A stretch of DNA of 64,000 nucleotides from Poecilobothrus nobilitatus (taxonomy: Eukaryota > Arthropoda > Insecta > Diptera > Dolichopodidae): NCBI GenBank assembly GCA_947095535.1, contig OX352772.1, positions 94,717,207 through 94,781,206 on the forward strand, given 5' to 3'. Shown one piece after another: positions 12,253 to 21,480 of the stretch. The notes below the pieces were generated by a model, which made no database searches, was not told the DNA's origin, and saw only the letters and a program-made list of their open reading frames with translations. The position numbers were made by a program, and so were the translations under genes. How positions within the stretch are numbered: position 1 is the first letter of the stretch; the number at the start of each line of letters is the position of its first letter.

Positions 12253-12525
12253 ATGGAACCTGATTCAACTACATTTCCATTTACTGAGGAAACTGCAATA
12301 GTCAATATACAAAATGAGATTCAGGTGTATGAAATTACATCCACTATAGATGATGAGGAATTAATTGAAACTGAACAATTCATACCACCGTTTCAAATCT
12401 TAGAAGAAGATGCAGAGGAGCAACAAGTTTGGGAAATAAATAACCAAGAAGGTATTCCAGGAATTTGGGATATCAGTGATGAAGAAGGAGATCCAGATTA
12501 TTTAGAAATTATACCAAATTTATAA
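12253..12525 (+). CDS. P1 small acidic protein
   Basis: The frame has 90 codons and is rich in Glu and Asp, starting MEPDSTTFPF. It matches the P2 gene at 50810-51093 (minus) through DSTxFPF, EITSTxDDE, ETExFIPPxQI and a C-terminal DLDY/DPDY block. It lies convergent to the PC4-like gene, as in P2. The conserved piece ETExFIPP might be a short docking motif. The function is unknown. This is one of few frames intact in P1 but broken in P2. Confidence 0.65.
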   Translation: MEPDSTTFPFTEETAIVNIQNEIQVYEITSTIDDEELIETEQFIPPFQILEEDAEEQQVWEINNQEGIPGIWDISDEEGDPDYLEIIPNL

Positions 12526-12619
12526 ATAACAAATTATACCTAATTTATAAATAATGAAATAAATAACAAATTATATAGTTTTAAAATTGTTTTATTTAAT
12601 ATCTTTTTTTTGTAAAAAT

Positions 12620-13108
12620 ACAGGTATTTCATAAAAGAGTCGAGAAAAATTACATCGTATATTAAATTTTTCAACCGAAATATAAATCTCTTCTTTCAAC
12701 TTTGCAACATTCTTTTCTTCACAGGTCTTTATGTATTTTTTAACATATTCCTTTACATTTGGCTATGCAGTTTTATTATATGCAATTACTGCATGTAGGA
12801 AATCAATGAAACTCGTCAGCTTCCTCTTTGTAAAACTCGTCAGCTTCCTCTTTGTTAATGCTAAGATTCTGTCCTACTGTAGATTTTAATCCACTTTGTA
12901 AACATAATTTTGAATTTTTAATTGACTGCTTGGAAAATTTTTTATGAAATAGGTCATAAAATTTACACCATTCATGATATTTTAAAATAATTGGTTTCAT
13001 TCCAATCCAATGAAAAACACTTGCAACTTCAAAAAAATCTGTGTCAAATCCGGCAACTATTTTTAATGTGTGACTTCTGTTGAGGAAATATGTATAACTC
13101 AGCAACAA
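12620..13108 (-). pseudogene. P1 PC4-like small protein downstream of the protease, broken
   Basis: The readable part contains a block KPIILKYHEWCKF that aligns with KKSIVLKYHEWNKF in P2, then KEEADEFY, a stop at about 12803 and a further homologous stretch (KEEIYISVEKFN, FYEIPVFL) to about 12620. An 18-bp piece encoding KEEADEF is duplicated in tandem just before the stop. The strand-strand-helix pattern with xLxxxEW resembles the PC4/p15 single-strand-binding domain, but that is only a pattern guess. No catalytic motif is seen. Confidence 0.5.
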
Positions 13109-13125
13109 ATTAATGCTAATTAATG

Positions 13126-13374
13126 CTAACTTAAAATTTCTAATTTATCTGGTTTTCTACCAAACGAATCAAAATATTCAACACAGCTATTTTTTGGCTT
13201 AAAAATAGCTAACCAATGTGTTCCCGGATCTTTTGATTTATCAGTGTTTACAATTAAAAAAGTTTCTTTTTCAATTATTCTGGGGAGTTGATCCAGAGCA
13301 AAAACTCCTTTAAAAAATTTACGTGTGTGTTTGTTACATCTTAATACGTCATTTATCTCTAGGGTATTCATCAA
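13126..13374 (-). pseudogene. P1 adenain-like cysteine protease, truncated
   Basis: This is the maturation protease of the virion module. MMNTLEINDVLRCN starts the frame, 4 bp overlapping the previous gene. The catalytic His is in GTHWLAIF and the acidic residue in EYFDSFG. The frame then stops at ILS. The segment that carries the Gln and catalytic Cys in P2 (CGQYC) is missing from P1, so the enzyme is dead. Substitutions are few relative to P2 (49819 onward), so the loss is recent. Confidence 0.88.
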
Positions 13375-13703
13375 TCAAATTGACTCAAGTCATATACTTT
13401 AGTTGTTTCTTTAATATAATTTGATAAAAACTCTTTTTTGATTTTTTTATTTGTTATAATAACATCAAATTTTTCTAGTATTTGACAGAGCTCTTTATTT
13501 ATTTTATCGTTGTACACAGTTCCAAAAGAGTAATTATCAAAATTATCATTTATAAAATCCCTAGTTGGAAATTTATACTTGAGCTCTTTTACAAACTTTT
13601 TACAAGGTTCTTTAAAACCAACTATACAAATATCTTTCGCAAACAAGGTATTATTATCATCACTACAAAATGTTACATCCAGAAGTACACAAGACAGTGA
13701 CAT
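13371..13703 (-). CDS. P1 110-residue RNase H-like protein (second paralogue)
   Basis: The frame is intact, starts MSLSCVLLDVTF and ends VYDLSQFD. It is nearly identical to the P2 gene at 49490-49822. The layout LLDVTF...AKDICIVG at the start and ...DVIITNKKIKKEFLSNYI...VYDL at the end parallels the 195-residue protein at 18093-18680 (IVDLQF...LKELAIL and ...IYVKGEQKNLFLQKYI...IEDL). I infer two paralogues of an RNase H/exonuclease-like fold whose acidic residues are largely lost. It lies between major capsid and protease. The role is unknown. Confidence 0.75.
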   Translation of the reverse strand: MSLSCVLLDVTFCSDDNNTLFAKDICIVGFKEPCKKFVKELKYKFPTRDFINDNFDNYSFGTVYNDKINKELCQILEKFDVIITNKKIKKEFLSNYIKETTKVYDLSQFD

Positions 13704-13740
13704 TTTGTCAAATGTTCAAATTTACTTGTATGTATGCTAT

Positions 13741-15040
13741 TTATAGGTTTGAGAATATATTTCGGTTTTTATCAATTTGTAAACTTGCATCAAATTCTCC
13801 ATAAACAATAGCAGTCAGTGTAGATGTAAGTGGTTTTGATAGCCTTGCCTCAATTCTAACTGTACCTTGATTTAGTAGACCTTGACACACTTCATTTCCT
13901 GATGCATCTGGAGTTAAATCAAAAGCTAGAATGAAAAACCCATTACTAAACATGGTTTTTGTTATCTGATGACCTTTATCATTATGGTAAATTCCAGTTC
14001 CTGAAAAAAGTGTACTGTATGCTCTTGTACAGCAATTATTTTCATCTGAAAAACTGGTTTCAATTGCTGTATTAGGTATTTGAACACCATTTACGTTTAA
14101 CACAAATTGTGAAATGTCAAAATGTTTAAAATTGTATGGGTTTTTTGACCTTTTTCCAGAGTAACCTGTATTTTCTGTCATGCAAAAAATGATTGTGTTT
14201 GGCAACTGTCCAATAAAAACATTATCAAGTGATATTGATGAACTATTCTGTGGAATGGTAAAAGTTTTTACCTGTACCCGTTTGTAATTGTATTTGGCAT
14301 TAGTTTTTTCCAATACACTATTATGTGCTAATAGCACACTAGAATTAATTAATACATGTCTCATAAATAAAGTGGCTTCTAAAATTTTCAGTTGAGATTC
14401 ATCAGTATCATCTGCAAAGAGGTAAAAATCTGGTTTTTCTAATGTTAGGACAACTCGAACATCGACATTGTTTATGAGAAGTGTAGGTTGGTTAAACATA
14501 TCTAAATGTAGTCTCCCCATAAGTTCCACTACATTGCTATTTTGGTATAATTTTTGGCGTTCTTTTGAACCACTATTATCTGTTTTTGCTATATTTCGCT
14601 TATCTAGCATCCATCCACCACAATCCAAATGCGTTGTAGCGGTATCCGTACCATAATTTAACAATGATTCAATATAAGCTCTGTAATGATAGCTGCCATC
14701 TGATGGAGATGTATTCTTTCCATTTAGTTGAACATTGCATTGTTTTATTAATGAATGTAACATATTATTAACCACACTTTTTTGTTGTATAGGTGTTCCA
14801 TCAGTTTTTTTATCTTTATTCCATTGAGTTCCATCTTTTTTTAAAATTTGTACTTTTCATTTTATATATGTTGAAGACAAGTCTCTATATGTATCACCGT
14901 GCCCTAGTGAAACAAATTCTATGACAGATGGATTATCTAAAGAAGCAATAGGGTTACAGGAAACTTCTTCAGATCGTAAAATACTTGACTGAATAGGCTG
15001 TGTTTTAAAAATATCAAGCTCTGATTTCACATTCAATCAT
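13741..15040 (-). pseudogene. P1 major capsid protein, double jelly-roll type, broken
   Basis: The uninterrupted part is 344 codons (14775-13741). Homology continues upstream to about 15027, total near 430 residues, the usual length for this Polinton protein (class PY). One in-frame TGA stands at 14857-14859 where P2 has TTA, and a 2-base loss near 15028 removes the in-frame ATG used by P2. Tell-tale parts are the conserved N-terminal PIQSSI...EFVSLGHGDTYRDLS, VNNMLHSLIKQCNVQLNGK, and the end RIEARLSKPL...YGEFDASLQID. The family assignment rests on recognising the PY/hexon-like pattern. Identity to P2 is about 95% or more in protein. Confidence 0.9.
14857..14859 (-). other. Premature TGA in the P1 major capsid gene
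   Basis: The plus strand reads TCA. The minus-strand codon is TGA between TYIK and KVQI, and the P2 gene has TTA (Leu) there. A single T-to-G change explains it. Confidence 0.85.
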
Positions 15041-15042
15041 AA

Positions 15043-15493
15043 TTATTCAAAAATATCTTTTTGTTTGTTTTTGTAATTAACTTTGCGTCGCTTCGACGTA
15101 AAATAATTTAAATTATTAATGAGACGTCTTTTTATAGATTTTCTTCGTTTTCTTTTGCCTTGTCCATACATTTCATTGATTTTCCGAACTGCACCTCGTC
15201 TTACATTTTCCATTATCTCTTTACTTCGATCTTGAACCACTTCTTTTACATTTGCACCTGTGGCAATATCAGATAATGCATTAATACCAGAGTTAATAAC
15301 CTCTTTTTTTAATATATTAGCTCCAGACGTAAATATTAGTTTTAAATATCTAAAACGACCACCGAAAAAGCTCCCTAACCCTCGTCCCCTTTGGTAAGGT
15401 ACAATTGAGTGTAACAAAGGACCAATATCCTCAAGATATTACCTCTCCTTTTTCTGATTGAGCTAAATAATATTTGTAGTACGCTCTCTCCAT
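15043..15493 (-). pseudogene. P1 basic pVI/pX-like virion protein with protease site, frameshifted near its start
   Basis: The likely start is ATG at 15493 (MERAYYKYYLAQ). After about 20 codons one base is out of frame, and the remaining frame runs 15417-15043. That part has a Gly/Arg stretch (YQRGRGLG), a likely amphipathic helix, VKEVVQDRSKEIM, and a long Lys/Arg tail. MYGQ-G at 15157-15171 fits the adenovirus protease consensus (M/I/L)XGX-G. It lies directly before the major capsid gene, the position of pVI before hexon in adenoviruses. A pVI/pX-like minor core role is inferred. Confidence 0.75.
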
Positions 15494-15539
15494 AATGAAT
15501 AAAATAAAATAATATATAGTTTTGTAAAATCGCTTTTAT

Positions 15540-16462
15540 TTATACTTTTTTAAAATGTAATACAATTTTTGTTGGAATTGAACTATTGGAAAAGTTTTTT
15601 TTGTATCCATATTTATCATAAAAAAGTAATGAAATGTTATTAACTGATTTCTCCACATTGCAATATTGAATATTACTGAATTCTTTTACAGTATCAGTGA
15701 AAGAATTTTGTATGTTAACAGATCTTAAACACCTTGTATCTTTGTCACCTATTTTTTGCGGTTCAATTATATCTATGTATATAAAAACATATCTGGTTTA
15801 CTAATGGGAATCAATTGTACACTATCTATAAAAGTTTTGAAAGCTTCTATTACACGTGATTTATATTTTTTAAAATCTGTAACCTTAAAAGATACTTGAT
15901 TTAAACATGTTGTCAAAAGTCCTTCGAGGGTATAAGCGTAATGTGCTCTTATTTTTATATCTATTTTAGGCTTAGTAACACATATTGTAGTATAACTTAA
16001 ATTTTTAGACATCTCCTCAGCTTTTGTTGGTTGTGTATAATGAACTTCATCGTTTATAAAATTAAAAATTTCTCAAATCAACTGTCGTTCAACTTCTTTT
16101 CTCGTAAACCTATTAAGTGGGCGTATATTTTGAATTAGTGTTGGTAGTAGAAAAACTTTCCAGTCGTATATCATTTGTTTTTCTATGTATGGAATATATG
16201 ATGTTCCAACTCCTATCATATCTTTTTGCATACCTTTAATAAATATTTGAGTACTTTTTTCCCATTCTTCACCATACACATTTGGAACGAAATCATTAAC
16301 ATATATTTCTGAAATACCGACTTTCCACCTTGAATCACACATGTATTTATTCATTTTATTTGTAAAAGATGATAATGAATTTTCTGGATAATAGTTCATA
16401 GATGAATCACTGAGTAAAGTGACATAAAATTCATCATTTACTTGTATGTTGTCCATGAGCAT
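15540..16462 (-). pseudogene. P1 minor capsid (penton-like, single jelly-roll) protein, broken
   Basis: The start is MLMDNIQVND, overlapping the previous gene by 25 bp. EFYVTLLSDSSMNYYPEN and DSRWKVGISEIYV are the typical N-terminal strands. The C-terminal part includes IEPQKIGDKD, IQYCNVEK and the end PTKIVLHFKKV. An in-frame TGA (16073-16075) separates LI from EIFNF, and the P2 copy has the same stop. P1 also has a private frameshift near 15775 (one T missing in a T run). Family by motif order: the Polinton minor capsid. Confidence 0.85.
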
Positions 16463-17127
16463 GCGGATTTATTCTTACGAATTGGAAAATTAAGTTCTGT
16501 TTGAGTATTACCTACTGCTGACCTTAAAACACGTCTTGATGAATTATTCAACTCTTTGCTATTTATAGTTTTTTCTTTTTTCGTTGGTGGGCTTGGGCAA
16601 TATAAAGGAACAGTTATAATGTCTCCTGTATCAGTTTCAAAAATTTCTACATTTTGATTTCTAATTGATTTTCTTTTTCTAAGACGTTCTCCAACTGAAG
16701 CAGCTGACAATGCTTTTGTTAAAATATTTTCCTGAATTTCATCATCAAATACTTCGTCATCAGCTTCTTTTTCATATACATCTTCTTGTTCAGGAACAAC
16801 TTGTATTCCAACATTCTTATATTCAGGAAAATGCGATTGAGCTTCCGCATCTATATACATTGGTTTTGCACGAGTTTGAGTACCTTTTGTTTCCGTAATT
16901 TTTACTTTCTCCTCTTTATTTCTAGGAAGTACTCTATTTTTGTTTCTTATTTTAAATAGATTTTTTTTGTATAAATACCATTTTTGAGTGTCTGTTAGAT
17001 ATTTTTTTAACAATATTTTTTTCATATTTTGATCCAACTCATTTAATTCAAAGTCTGCATTTTGTTTCATTTTCTCATAAATCTCGGGTTTTAGTATAAT
17101 CATTTTGTTAAATGTTGTATTATTCAT
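16438..17127 (-). CDS. P1 conserved Polinton protein of 229 residues
   Basis: The frame is intact. Its ATG overlaps the stop of the upstream gene (ATGA, 4 bp). The N-terminal third has a helical block with DTQKWYLYKKNLFKI, a pattern (D..KW..Y...L) typical of the Polinton protein next to the minor capsid gene. The middle is acidic (EKEADDEVFDDEIQEN). The C-terminal half has basic RLRKRKSIR and ends SWTTYK. The P2 copy lacks part of the C-terminal half. Likely a virion or assembly protein; the exact role is unknown. Confidence 0.8.
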   Translation of the reverse strand: MNNTTFNKMIILKPEIYEKMKQNADFELNELDQNMKKILLKKYLTDTQKWYLYKKNLFKIRNKNRVLPRNKEEKVKITETKGTQTRAKPMYIDAEAQSHFPEYKNVGIQVVPEQEDVYEKEADDEVFDDEIQENILTKALSAASVGERLRKRKSIRNQNVEIFETDTGDIITVPLYCPSPPTKKEKTINSKELNNSSRRVLRSAVGNTQTELNFPIRKNKSACSWTTYK

Positions 17128-17447
17128 TTTATAAAATTTCCGATTATCCCTGATAGTACTGCACTAAGAAGTGTATGTAAAAATCCACCACGTTGAATAA
17201 TAATTTTTCTTTTACTATTTATAGATTTTTGGCGGCAAATGAGGGATCTCAATTCCTTTTTATACTTTCGTAATTGGGTTGTTGATTTTTTATTTAGATT
17301 ACAATTACCTTTTAAAATATTTAAAGCAATTTCACAAAATGTTTTGATTACTTCAGGGTCACAATGTTTTATAATTACTTTCTGAAATTTCGGTTTAGAG
17401 CTTTTTAATAGGTGCAATATATGACAGTTGACCTTCAAACGTTTCAT
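17124..17447 (-). CDS. P1 small conserved virion-module protein with QRGGF motif
   Basis: I start the gene at the ATG at 17447 (MKRLKVN, 107 codons), as the upstream extension has no ATG. It overlaps the ATPase 3' end by about 50 bp in another frame. The middle is basic (LRKYKKELRSLICRQKS). The end is KRKIIIQRGGF followed by a hydrophobic tail LLSAVLSGIIGNFI, which could be a membrane or packing helix. P2 has the same protein at 45975-46262, nearly identical. It belongs to a small protein family I know from Polintons; its function is unknown. Confidence 0.75.
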   Translation of the reverse strand: MKRLKVNCHILHLLKSSKPKFQKVIIKHCDPEVIKTFCEIALNILKGNCNLNKKSTTQLRKYKKELRSLICRQKSINSKRKIIIQRGGFLHTLLSAVLSGIIGNFIK

Positions 17448-18069
17448 ATTCTTTGCCAAATTGTTCTAATTGATCTCTTGTACAAAAACACAAACCTTTT
17501 CCAAATATATCACTTCTTAATCGAAATATATCATTAATGTTTTGAGTAAGATCTATTAATATATACCAGTATGGTTCTGACGTCACTTCATTATATACTT
17601 TTTCAAATGCTTTGATTTGATTGGGATATATTTGGCGAGCTAGAGGTAATATCTGCGACTTATCTCTTGGATTTTTGAAAAGTACTAAATATTTACAGTT
17701 AAGTGAAATATCTTTTGAAAATTTACCCTGGTGAAAAACATTTTGTGTTACAAATATTACAGATAAATTTCTATGGTGTGATCCTCTAGTAAATAAATCA
17801 CATACATACTTATCATGGGAATTTAACATCATATCATCGATAATAATTAACAAAGGTTCTTGATTGTCATTAAAATCCGGAATAGTGTTACTATATTCCA
17901 CATCTTTTAAATATTTTGGAACGGCATTTTTGCCTGGATTACACCAAATAATTCTATAAATATGTGGTTGTATATTTTCTTTTTTATACTTTATTAAATT
18001 ATGAATAAAAGTGGTTTTACCACAGCATGATGGCCCCGCTACCTTCATTGTAAATGGATGAAATAGCAT
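17395..18069 (-). CDS. P1 FtsK/HerA-type packaging ATPase (A32-like)
   Basis: The predicted role is pumping DNA into capsids. The frame is open from 18093, but the first ATG is 18069 (MLFHPFTMKVAG); P2 has an ATG eight codons earlier (45306). From that ATG, Walker A is GPSCCGKTT at residues 12-20 and Walker B is LLIIIDD at 73-79, with VTQN at 107-110 as a sensor-like motif. At about 224 residues it is normal for Polinton ATPases. It starts next to the divergent RNase H-like gene at 18093. This is the best preserved P1 enzyme. Confidence 0.93.
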   Translation of the reverse strand: MLFHPFTMKVAGPSCCGKTTFIHNLIKYKKENIQPHIYRIIWCNPGKNAVPKYLKDVEYSNTIPDFNDNQEPLLIIIDDMMLNSHDKYVCDLFTRGSHHRNLSVIFVTQNVFHQGKFSKDISLNCKYLVLFKNPRDKSQILPLARQIYPNQIKAFEKVYNEVTSEPYWYILIDLTQNINDIFRLRSDIFGKGLCFCTRDQLEQFGKEYETFEGQLSYIAPIKKL

Positions 18070-18092
18070 AGTTGTATTAGTTAAAAATAGCA

Positions 18093-18680
18093 ATGTTAAC
18101 CTATATTTATATGAAAAGTTCTTTTGCCGAAGTGAATATAAATGTAAATTTTTTTATTCCTATGAGTATTCTTACACAAACCGTCGACATGGTTAAACGA
18201 GTTCTCATAGTTGACCTACAATTTTTACAAGGAAATGAAAAGCAATATTTCCTAAAAGAATTAGCCATACTTGAAAAAGGAAGTTTAATTCCAACTGTCT
18301 ATCACTTCAAAGCAGCGTACCCCTCAGAGGAACTTAGTCCGGATATGAAATATAATAACCAGTATTGCGAAAATAAAATAAATGGACTTAAATGGAATAA
18401 CGGCCTAGTTGAATATTTAGATGTAAAATGTATATTAAAACACTATTTAGAGTCAGCTGAAAAAATTTATGTTAAAGGAGAACAAAAAAATCTATTCCTT
18501 CAAAAGTACATTGATAGTGATAAAATAGAAGATTTAAGCAGAAACTTGCAGTCATTACAAAAGATTGATAACTTTAAATCAAATTGTCCTATACACTTAT
18601 TAAACAACAATTTCAGATATGCTGTTAAAAATTATTATAATGTATATATGTATCTTTTAAAAGAAAAAATATTAGATTAA
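18093..18680 (+). CDS. P1 195-residue RNase H-like Polinton protein
   Basis: The frame is intact, starts MLTYIYMKSS and runs divergent from the ATPase. The conserved core is VLIVDLQFL...YFLKELAIL, NGLKWNNGLVEY and KIYVKGEQKNLFLQKYI. This pattern belongs to a protein family seen in arthropod Polintons and resembling an exonuclease/RNase H fold with incomplete acidic residues. The P2 copy (44720-45268, minus) is about 90% identical in protein. It is also similar in outline to the 110-residue protein at 13371-13703. The role is unknown. Confidence 0.75.
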   Translation: MLTYIYMKSSFAEVNINVNFFIPMSILTQTVDMVKRVLIVDLQFLQGNEKQYFLKELAILEKGSLIPTVYHFKAAYPSEELSPDMKYNNQYCENKINGLKWNNGLVEYLDVKCILKHYLESAEKIYVKGEQKNLFLQKYIDSDKIEDLSRNLQSLQKIDNFKSNCPIHLLNNNFRYAVKNYYNVYMYLLKEKILD

Positions 18681-18784
18681 GACAGCACAGATTTCTATAA
18701 AATTGTAAAATATTTTCAAATAAAAAATTATTTCAATCACATAAATAAATTTGTTTTATTTTTTTTTTAACACAACATAAGAAT
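18681..18784. other. P1 gap before the right TIR
   Basis: This short AT-rich stretch includes GCACAGATTTCTATAAAATTG, which also occurs in P2 (near 44470) after a small extra reading frame that P1 lacks here. Confidence 0.6.
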
Positions 18785-19567
18785 ACATCTTTTTTTGTTC
18801 TACATTCTTACATATCAATAAAATCTAAAAATACTAATAATTTTTTCTTTCCTCTTCTTTAAATATTTCATCAGAACAAAAAAAAAAAGAAAAAAATTCA
18901 TCTCAAAATATCAATTTGGTCAAGGTTGATTCAGATTTAAAAACCAGTTTTGAACTTTTTTCTTTTAATTTTAAAAATTCGCATAGGCACACTTAATTTG
19001 TTTAAATTTTTCTCTTTACATTTTATAAAAACGCATTTTTTCTTACTATTTCCATTCACGCCTATTACTTAAACCACATGTTAGATATTTTTGATTTCCT
19101 GTTTGTTTTCTTTTTATTCATATTTTTGTCAACATTCTTACATAACAATAAAATCTTATACGGGGATACTCGCAATTAATTAATTTTTTTATTTCCTTTT
19201 CTTTAAATACTTCATAAAAAAAAAAAAAAACAAGAAAAAAAGAAAAACAAATGCATCTCAAAATTGCATTAATTTTGTTGATTCTTTATCTAAGATGTAA
19301 AAAACCAGTTTGCACTTTTTTTTTAATTTTAAGGAAACGTATAGGCACATTTTCTTTTTCTCATTACATTGTATGAAAAAGCATTTTTTTTTTCCTATTA
19401 TTTTCCTGCATACCTATTACTTAAACCAAGTATACAATCTTTATAAACAACTGACGATCGCCGCCAGTCTGACTTACTTTTAAAATCACCTTGACATACT
19501 TCCTGTCTGGCCTTCCGGGTGGCCTTGACCTACTGACCTGTCTGGCCCAAGTGCCTACCTATCTACT
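18785..19567 (-). repeat. P1 right terminal inverted repeat
   Basis: This is the inverted counterpart of 2700-4045 and ends CCTATCTACT. It carries two copies of the internal sub-repeat (near 18840 and 19195) against three on the left. It includes a GGTTTAAGTAATAGG block seen again in the left TIR. No gene is visible. The inner boundary is approximate. Confidence 0.85.
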
Positions 19568-19573
19568 AGAAAT
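19568..19573. repeat. Target site duplication of Polinton P1, right (AGAAAT)
   Basis: This is a perfect second copy of the 6-bp AGAAAT at 2694-2699, directly after the CCTATCTACT right end of P1. Confidence 0.93.
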
Positions 19574-20207
19574 AAATTGTAAAAATTATAAAAGGAAATT
19601 TTAAAATAGAATAAAATAGAAACAAAATAGGAAAAAAAATTCCATATGCTTCAAGTTTATCACGAATTTAATTATATTATTACTACATATTACTTTTTAA
19701 ATAAGATACTTTAAATAAATTTTATCATTAGGATTATCATCAGGATTAAATAAGTAAGTCAAATTTTTAAATCTTTCAAAGAATTAATGTTGGTATTGAT
19801 CGCTTACTTCATTTTTTTGAAATATTAATCGGATGTTCTGGAAAAAAAAGTAATATTCTTGAGTTTTCGTAATAACATTTATTTCTCGTTTTTGATTTCA
19901 AAAGGATTTTTCTTTATTTCGAAGGACAGAATGGAATAAATTAATTAATAACTATTATTTCGATAAATTAAAATAAATATTAAATAAATATTTAACTGCT
20001 TTAACAAAATAAAAAATAAAAATTATTTTAATTATTCTATCGTCTAAATTCGAAAATTTTATTCCTATTTTTTTATTCTCTTATTAAAAATATTTTTTTT
20101 TTTCTGTTTTCCTTCTTTTGGTTTTACGTCCTTAAAGAGAATAACTTACCTTTCTTTTTGAATAATTGATTACGTTTTTCCATCCACTTATAAATTTTCT
20201 AACCGAT
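19574..20207 (+). other. Errantivirus leader, second part (no gene)
   Basis: This is the continuation of the A/T-rich errantivirus leader beyond Polinton P1, up to the gag start at 20208. No gene or structured element is visible. Confidence 0.7.
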
Positions 20208-21480
20208 ATGGCCGCACCACGTATTAATTTTGAGAGACCCATGCGCGTAATGTCAATACCAGAAGTGGAAGAATCAGATGTCCACCAGAGGTGGAAGAAC
20301 CAGATGTTAGCCCAATAGCGTCATGTTTAGAGAGGCACACGGGGATACGTACCCTTCTGACGACGACGAGGTGGATCAAGAAATAAATATAGAGAACGAT
20401 TTTAATTTAGAAGATACCCGAGGTAGTTAAAGGTAGGACAAGGTAGGACAAGGTACCCGAAGTAGTTAAAGAGATAGAAAAGTTTTCGGGCGAGACAGGA
20501 GAATATGGTTCTTGGAGAAAAGACGTGGACAGAATCATGGGAAAGTATGAGCACTTAAGAGGTACATCAAAATATTATGGGATTTTGAGTACTATTAGAA
20601 GAAAAATAAAAGGATAAGCCGATGCGGTTCTAGAATCCTTTAATGTTCCGTTAAACTGGCAAAAAATTCTTAGATGTCTTGATAGGCATTGCTGATAAAA
20701 GGAATATTCGTACTTTGGTATATCAAATGTCAAATAAGAAGCAAGAAAACTTAACCGTTGAACATTTTTACAAAGAAATATTCCAACATCTTACATTAAT
20801 ATTAATAAACGGTTTCATCTATGAATTTGAGCCCAGACGCATATAATGCCATGACAAAAATGGACACTTTCATCCGAGGATTGAATGAAAATCTCTCCAC
20901 GCAAATAAGCCTGTTTAATCTAAAGGATCTGACACAAGCTTTAGATTTGTGCCTGAGAGCACACAATCCACATCAACGCTCAAATCGTAGTGCAGATCTC
21001 AAAACGAATGCTCACACCGGACCCAATCCTAGAGACAGAAACGAATTTACAGATAGAAATATACGACCACAAAATTCGTATAATAGACCTAACTTCTAGA
21101 ACCACAGACGAACCTCATGGCAGTCTAATAGTAATCATAACTATAATTATAACTCACTTCAACAACAGCCCAGAGAGCAAAGAAGCCAACAATTGAAACC
21201 GGAGCCTGCAGGTTCAAACCAGACTCATTTGCCGCGATACAATAGAAACTTCAACAATAGACCGGCATATCAGAACAACTACCATTACAACTCAAGAAGA
21301 GATATCAATAACAACAAGAGAACAAGAATTCATGACTCATACCAACCTAATAAGACGCAAAGGCTTAATTACACGAGACCTTCACCATTAAACGAAGAAG
21401 GAACTTTGCAAAGGGAGAAGGAAGTTTGCAAAGAATGCTCGTCCTGCAAACAAAAATCACCCAATTCTTTTTTAGATTAG
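20208..21480 (+). pseudogene. Errantivirus gag, degraded
   Basis: It begins ATG GCC GCA CCA and soon hits stops. Recognisable stretches in shifting frames are [34 protein letters not shown] and the open frame 20821-21099 (NEN...LKDLTQALDLCLRAHNPHQRSN). After it comes an Asn/Arg-rich tail (21193-21480) without CCHC zinc knuckles, as expected for errantivirus Gag. Several frameshifts and a duplicated AAGGTAGGACAAGGTA block near 20430 are present. It cannot make Gag. Confidence 0.85.

Larger units (their letters stand above)
2700..19567. mobile_element. Polinton/Maverick P1, end-to-end copy (16.9 kb)
   Basis: It has inverted ends beginning 5'-AGTAGATAGG, a perfect 6-bp duplication and a full gene set. 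On + are PolB, integrase, a Q-rich and an acidic protein. On - are the protease, second RNase H-like protein, major capsid, pVI-like protein, minor capsid, two small conserved proteins and ATPase, with a further RNase H-like protein on + at the far end. PolB, integrase, protease and both capsid genes are broken, so it cannot act on its own. A HINE-like element (9517-11097) is inserted between integrase and the Q-rich gene; without it P1 would be about 15.3 kb. Confidence 0.95.

Noticed and set aside
14468..14656. 62-codon plus-strand frame within the major capsid gene
   Set aside because: Shadow of the minus-strand capsid gene.
19462..19475. CGCCGCCAGTC block resembling GCCGCCAGTC at about 60273, as evidence of a Polinton relic in the LINE insertion
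   Set aside because: Only about 10 bp match and no further TIR similarity follows, so chance is likely.
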